Assembly: GCA_020628755.1 (NCBI GenBank)
Contig: JAHDEQ010000215.1
Span: forward strand, 1 to 6,993
From: Saprospiraceae bacterium
GTDB taxonomy: Bacteria > Bacteroidota > Bacteroidia > Chitinophagales > Saprospiraceae
Direction: 5' to 3'
Length of the DNA stretch: 6,993 nucleotides
Shown here in pieces: positions 5,596-6,993 of the stretch. The notes under the pieces are model-generated. The model saw only the letters and a list, made by a program, of their open reading frames with translations. It did no database searches and was not told the origin of the DNA. A program made the position numbers and the translations under genes. Each line of letters begins with the position of its first letter. The stretch's first letter is position 1.

Positions 5596-6924
5596 TTAGG
5601 CAGGATAATCGGTGACTGCCTTGGCGACCCCTGCGATGATTGATTTGGTTTTTGGTATTAAATCAAAAGGGTTAAAATCAGGGTTTTTATTGATATAAGC
5701 GTTCTTATCTTGTAGCAGCAATTGTAGTAATGTACCTCCGACTATAGTACCGCCAACTTTGCCCAGCTTGCCACCATTGCGTTCGGCTTCGGCCAAAATA
5801 TAAAACCAAAGAGGCGTTTGTTTCAGGCCTAGTTTTTTAATTACATGATGTTTTGGAAGCGGTTTAATTCCAATTCTTCGGGCTACTTCTTCGCCCGAAA
5901 GCAAGCCAAAGGTAAGCTGACCACGAACTAGATTTCGTTTGGCTAGATTTTTTAGGCCAACTTCGGCAAAAGGTAGGTCAAATAAGGCACTTGCTAGTTT
6001 GGTATCAATAGGCCGACATTTAAGAAAACTCTTGCCGTCGAGGTCAAAGAAGAATTTCCAATCAACATTTTTACCAATAGGAACTGCTTCGAAGCCACCA
6101 AAATCAAATAAGTTTCCGCTTAGACTATCGTTGACTTGGTAATTTTGGCGAACGTGTGAATGCCCAAAGCGATAGGCTGCCGCTGAAAACTCAACGGGCA
6201 TATGCGCAACTTTTGACCAATTGATATATTCTGAAGGAAGTTTTCCATTTTCAAAACCTTCCATTAAAGGGCCAAGCACATCGTCGCTGATTATTTCAGG
6301 TAAAAATTCTTCGACAATAATTTGTTGGTAAGTATGACGTACAAATTCTTGGGCTTCTTCAAAATTATGGCCTCTATCAACTACCCAATTGTGAAATCGG
6401 ATAAAAAGGCTTTGCATTTGACTGATAAAAAGATTTTCATCGTTTCGATGGTCGCCGATAATTGCTGTACCTTCTCGATTGCGTTGTACATCGAGTAGAT
6501 TGTCACTCGTTCCGATTATCATTTTATCGCTATCCTTCTCATATAAAAAGGGGCTTGCTTCTTTGCCTGCCAAATAGATGGAATCTAATTCTAATCGTGG
6601 AGTACGAATGTTTTCTAATTGCTCGACATCGTTGAATGCTTCGCCCAATTTAGTGATGACATCTAGCGTAATATCATGGTCAATAAACTGTCCGAAAATA
6701 GCAAAACCGATTGGAGTTGGTAAGTCAGGAGTGTCCTTAGCAGGTCTGTCAATCATGCCTTGTGCTATAGCGATTAATTGGTCTTCGCTAAACTGAGTAT
6801 CATCACCTCGTTCAAAAAGATAACCGAAAAAGCTGCTAAAATTTTTGTTACAAGGATCATCTTTTCTACAAGTACGTTCGATGAGTTCCCACATGGGAAC
6901 GTGCCTTCCGTGTTTGCTTCTCAT
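5596..6924 (-). CDS. Bacterial animal-type haem peroxidase, 442 residues
   Basis: This belongs to the peroxidase-cyclooxygenase superfamily (myeloperoxidase fold), which uses hydrogen peroxide or organic hydroperoxides to oxidise halides or organic substrates at a haem. The key residues are visible. The distal motif GQFIDHD (78-84) gives Gln79, His83 and Asp82, equivalent to the ester-linked Asp94 of myeloperoxidase; Asp84 matches a calcium ligand. GDHRNDE (157-163) gives the catalytic Arg160 and Glu163, equivalent to the second ester link. YRFGH (251-255) holds the proximal His255. A C-terminal region (about 370-410, LAEAERNGGKLGKVGGTIV) resembles bacterial members of the family. No signal peptide or membrane segment is visible. 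The ATG at 6924 is the first after an in-frame TAA at 6931-6933, so the start is secure. It is the first gene of the cluster with the two exported hydrolases. The substrate is unknown. Confidence 0.93.
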   Translation of the reverse strand: MRSKHGRHVPMWELIERTCRKDDPCNKNFSSFFGYLFERGDDTQFSEDQLIAIAQGMIDRPAKDTPDLPTPIGFAIFGQFIDHDITLDVITKLGEAFNDVEQLENIRTPRLELDSIYLAGKEASPFLYEKDSDKMIIGTSDNLLDVQRNREGTAIIGDHRNDENLFISQMQSLFIRFHNWVVDRGHNFEEAQEFVRHTYQQIIVEEFLPEIISDDVLGPLMEGFENGKLPSEYINWSKVAHMPVEFSAAAYRFGHSHVRQNYQVNDSLSGNLFDFGGFEAVPIGKNVDWKFFFDLDGKSFLKCRPIDTKLASALFDLPFAEVGLKNLAKRNLVRGQLTFGLLSGEEVARRIGIKPLPKHHVIKKLGLKQTPLWFYILAEAERNGGKLGKVGGTIVGGTLLQLLLQDKNAYINKNPDFNPFDLIPKTKSIIAGVAKAVTDYPA

Positions 6925-6945
6925 TTTGTTTTAAGTTTTTTGGTT

Positions 6946-6989
6946 AAAAATGAGGCTCAGTTGCTCTTGAAAAGAAGCAACTGAAGCCT
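6946..6989 (-). terminator. Terminator-like hairpin upstream of the peroxidase gene
   Basis: On the minus strand, 6989-6972 pairs with 6968-6953 to give a 16-bp stem with two single-base bulges and a 3-nt loop. CA and then TTTTT (6950-6946) follow. The polarity suggests that it ends a minus-strand transcript entering from beyond the right edge. No TAnnTTTG promoter is seen between it and the peroxidase ATG at 6924. It may instead be a leader hairpin or attenuator of the peroxidase gene if the promoter lies outside the window. Confidence 0.6.
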
Positions 6990-6993
6990 AAGT

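Noticed and set aside
5596..6924. Calling the peroxidase a true cyclooxygenase or fatty-acid dioxygenase
   Set aside because: The region around the proximal His255 reads YRFGHS, the peroxidase pattern, and I see no counterpart of the cyclooxygenase catalytic Tyr motif next to a YHWHP-like segment.

Overview
The window comes from an AT-rich bacterium, most likely a member of the Bacteroidota (Cytophagales or a close relative; inferred). The evidence is a Bacteroidota-type promoter (TTTG, 22 bp, TACCTTTG) in front of one gene, starts without clear Shine-Dalgarno sequences, and the style of the proteins. No search was possible, so genus is not assigned. All five genes supported here lie on the minus strand and are read right to left. 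I found no convincing plus-strand gene, tRNA, rRNA, CRISPR array or insertion sequence.

Right half (6924 down to 2871): a compact three-gene cluster, probably one transcription unit. It runs from a bacterial animal-type haem peroxidase (6924-5596), through an exported SGNH/GDSL-like hydrolase (5477-4059), to an exported patatin-like phospholipase (4043-2871). The last two genes are 15 bp apart. The first two are separated by 118 bp holding a strong 13-bp hairpin. A terminator-like hairpin at the right edge (6946-6989) probably ends a transcript entering from outside. A U-tailed hairpin at 2800-2843 closes the cluster. Two acyl-hydrolases beside a haem peroxidase suggest lipid release plus oxidation, or defence/envelope lipid turnover; this is inference.

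Middle (2774 down to 2268): a 168-residue protein of unknown function with its own promoter, whose -33 element lies inside the preceding terminator hairpin. After it comes a 114-bp intergenic region (2154-2267) filled with an unusual repeat: ACGT tetramers spaced exactly 8 bp apart in three blocks, a perfect 13-bp inverted repeat and a small GC-rich palindrome.

Left (2153 down to 1): rnr, encoding RNase R. It is complete except for the last residues, which run off the left edge. No promoter consensus is visible directly in front of it, so it may be read from the upstream small gene's promoter.
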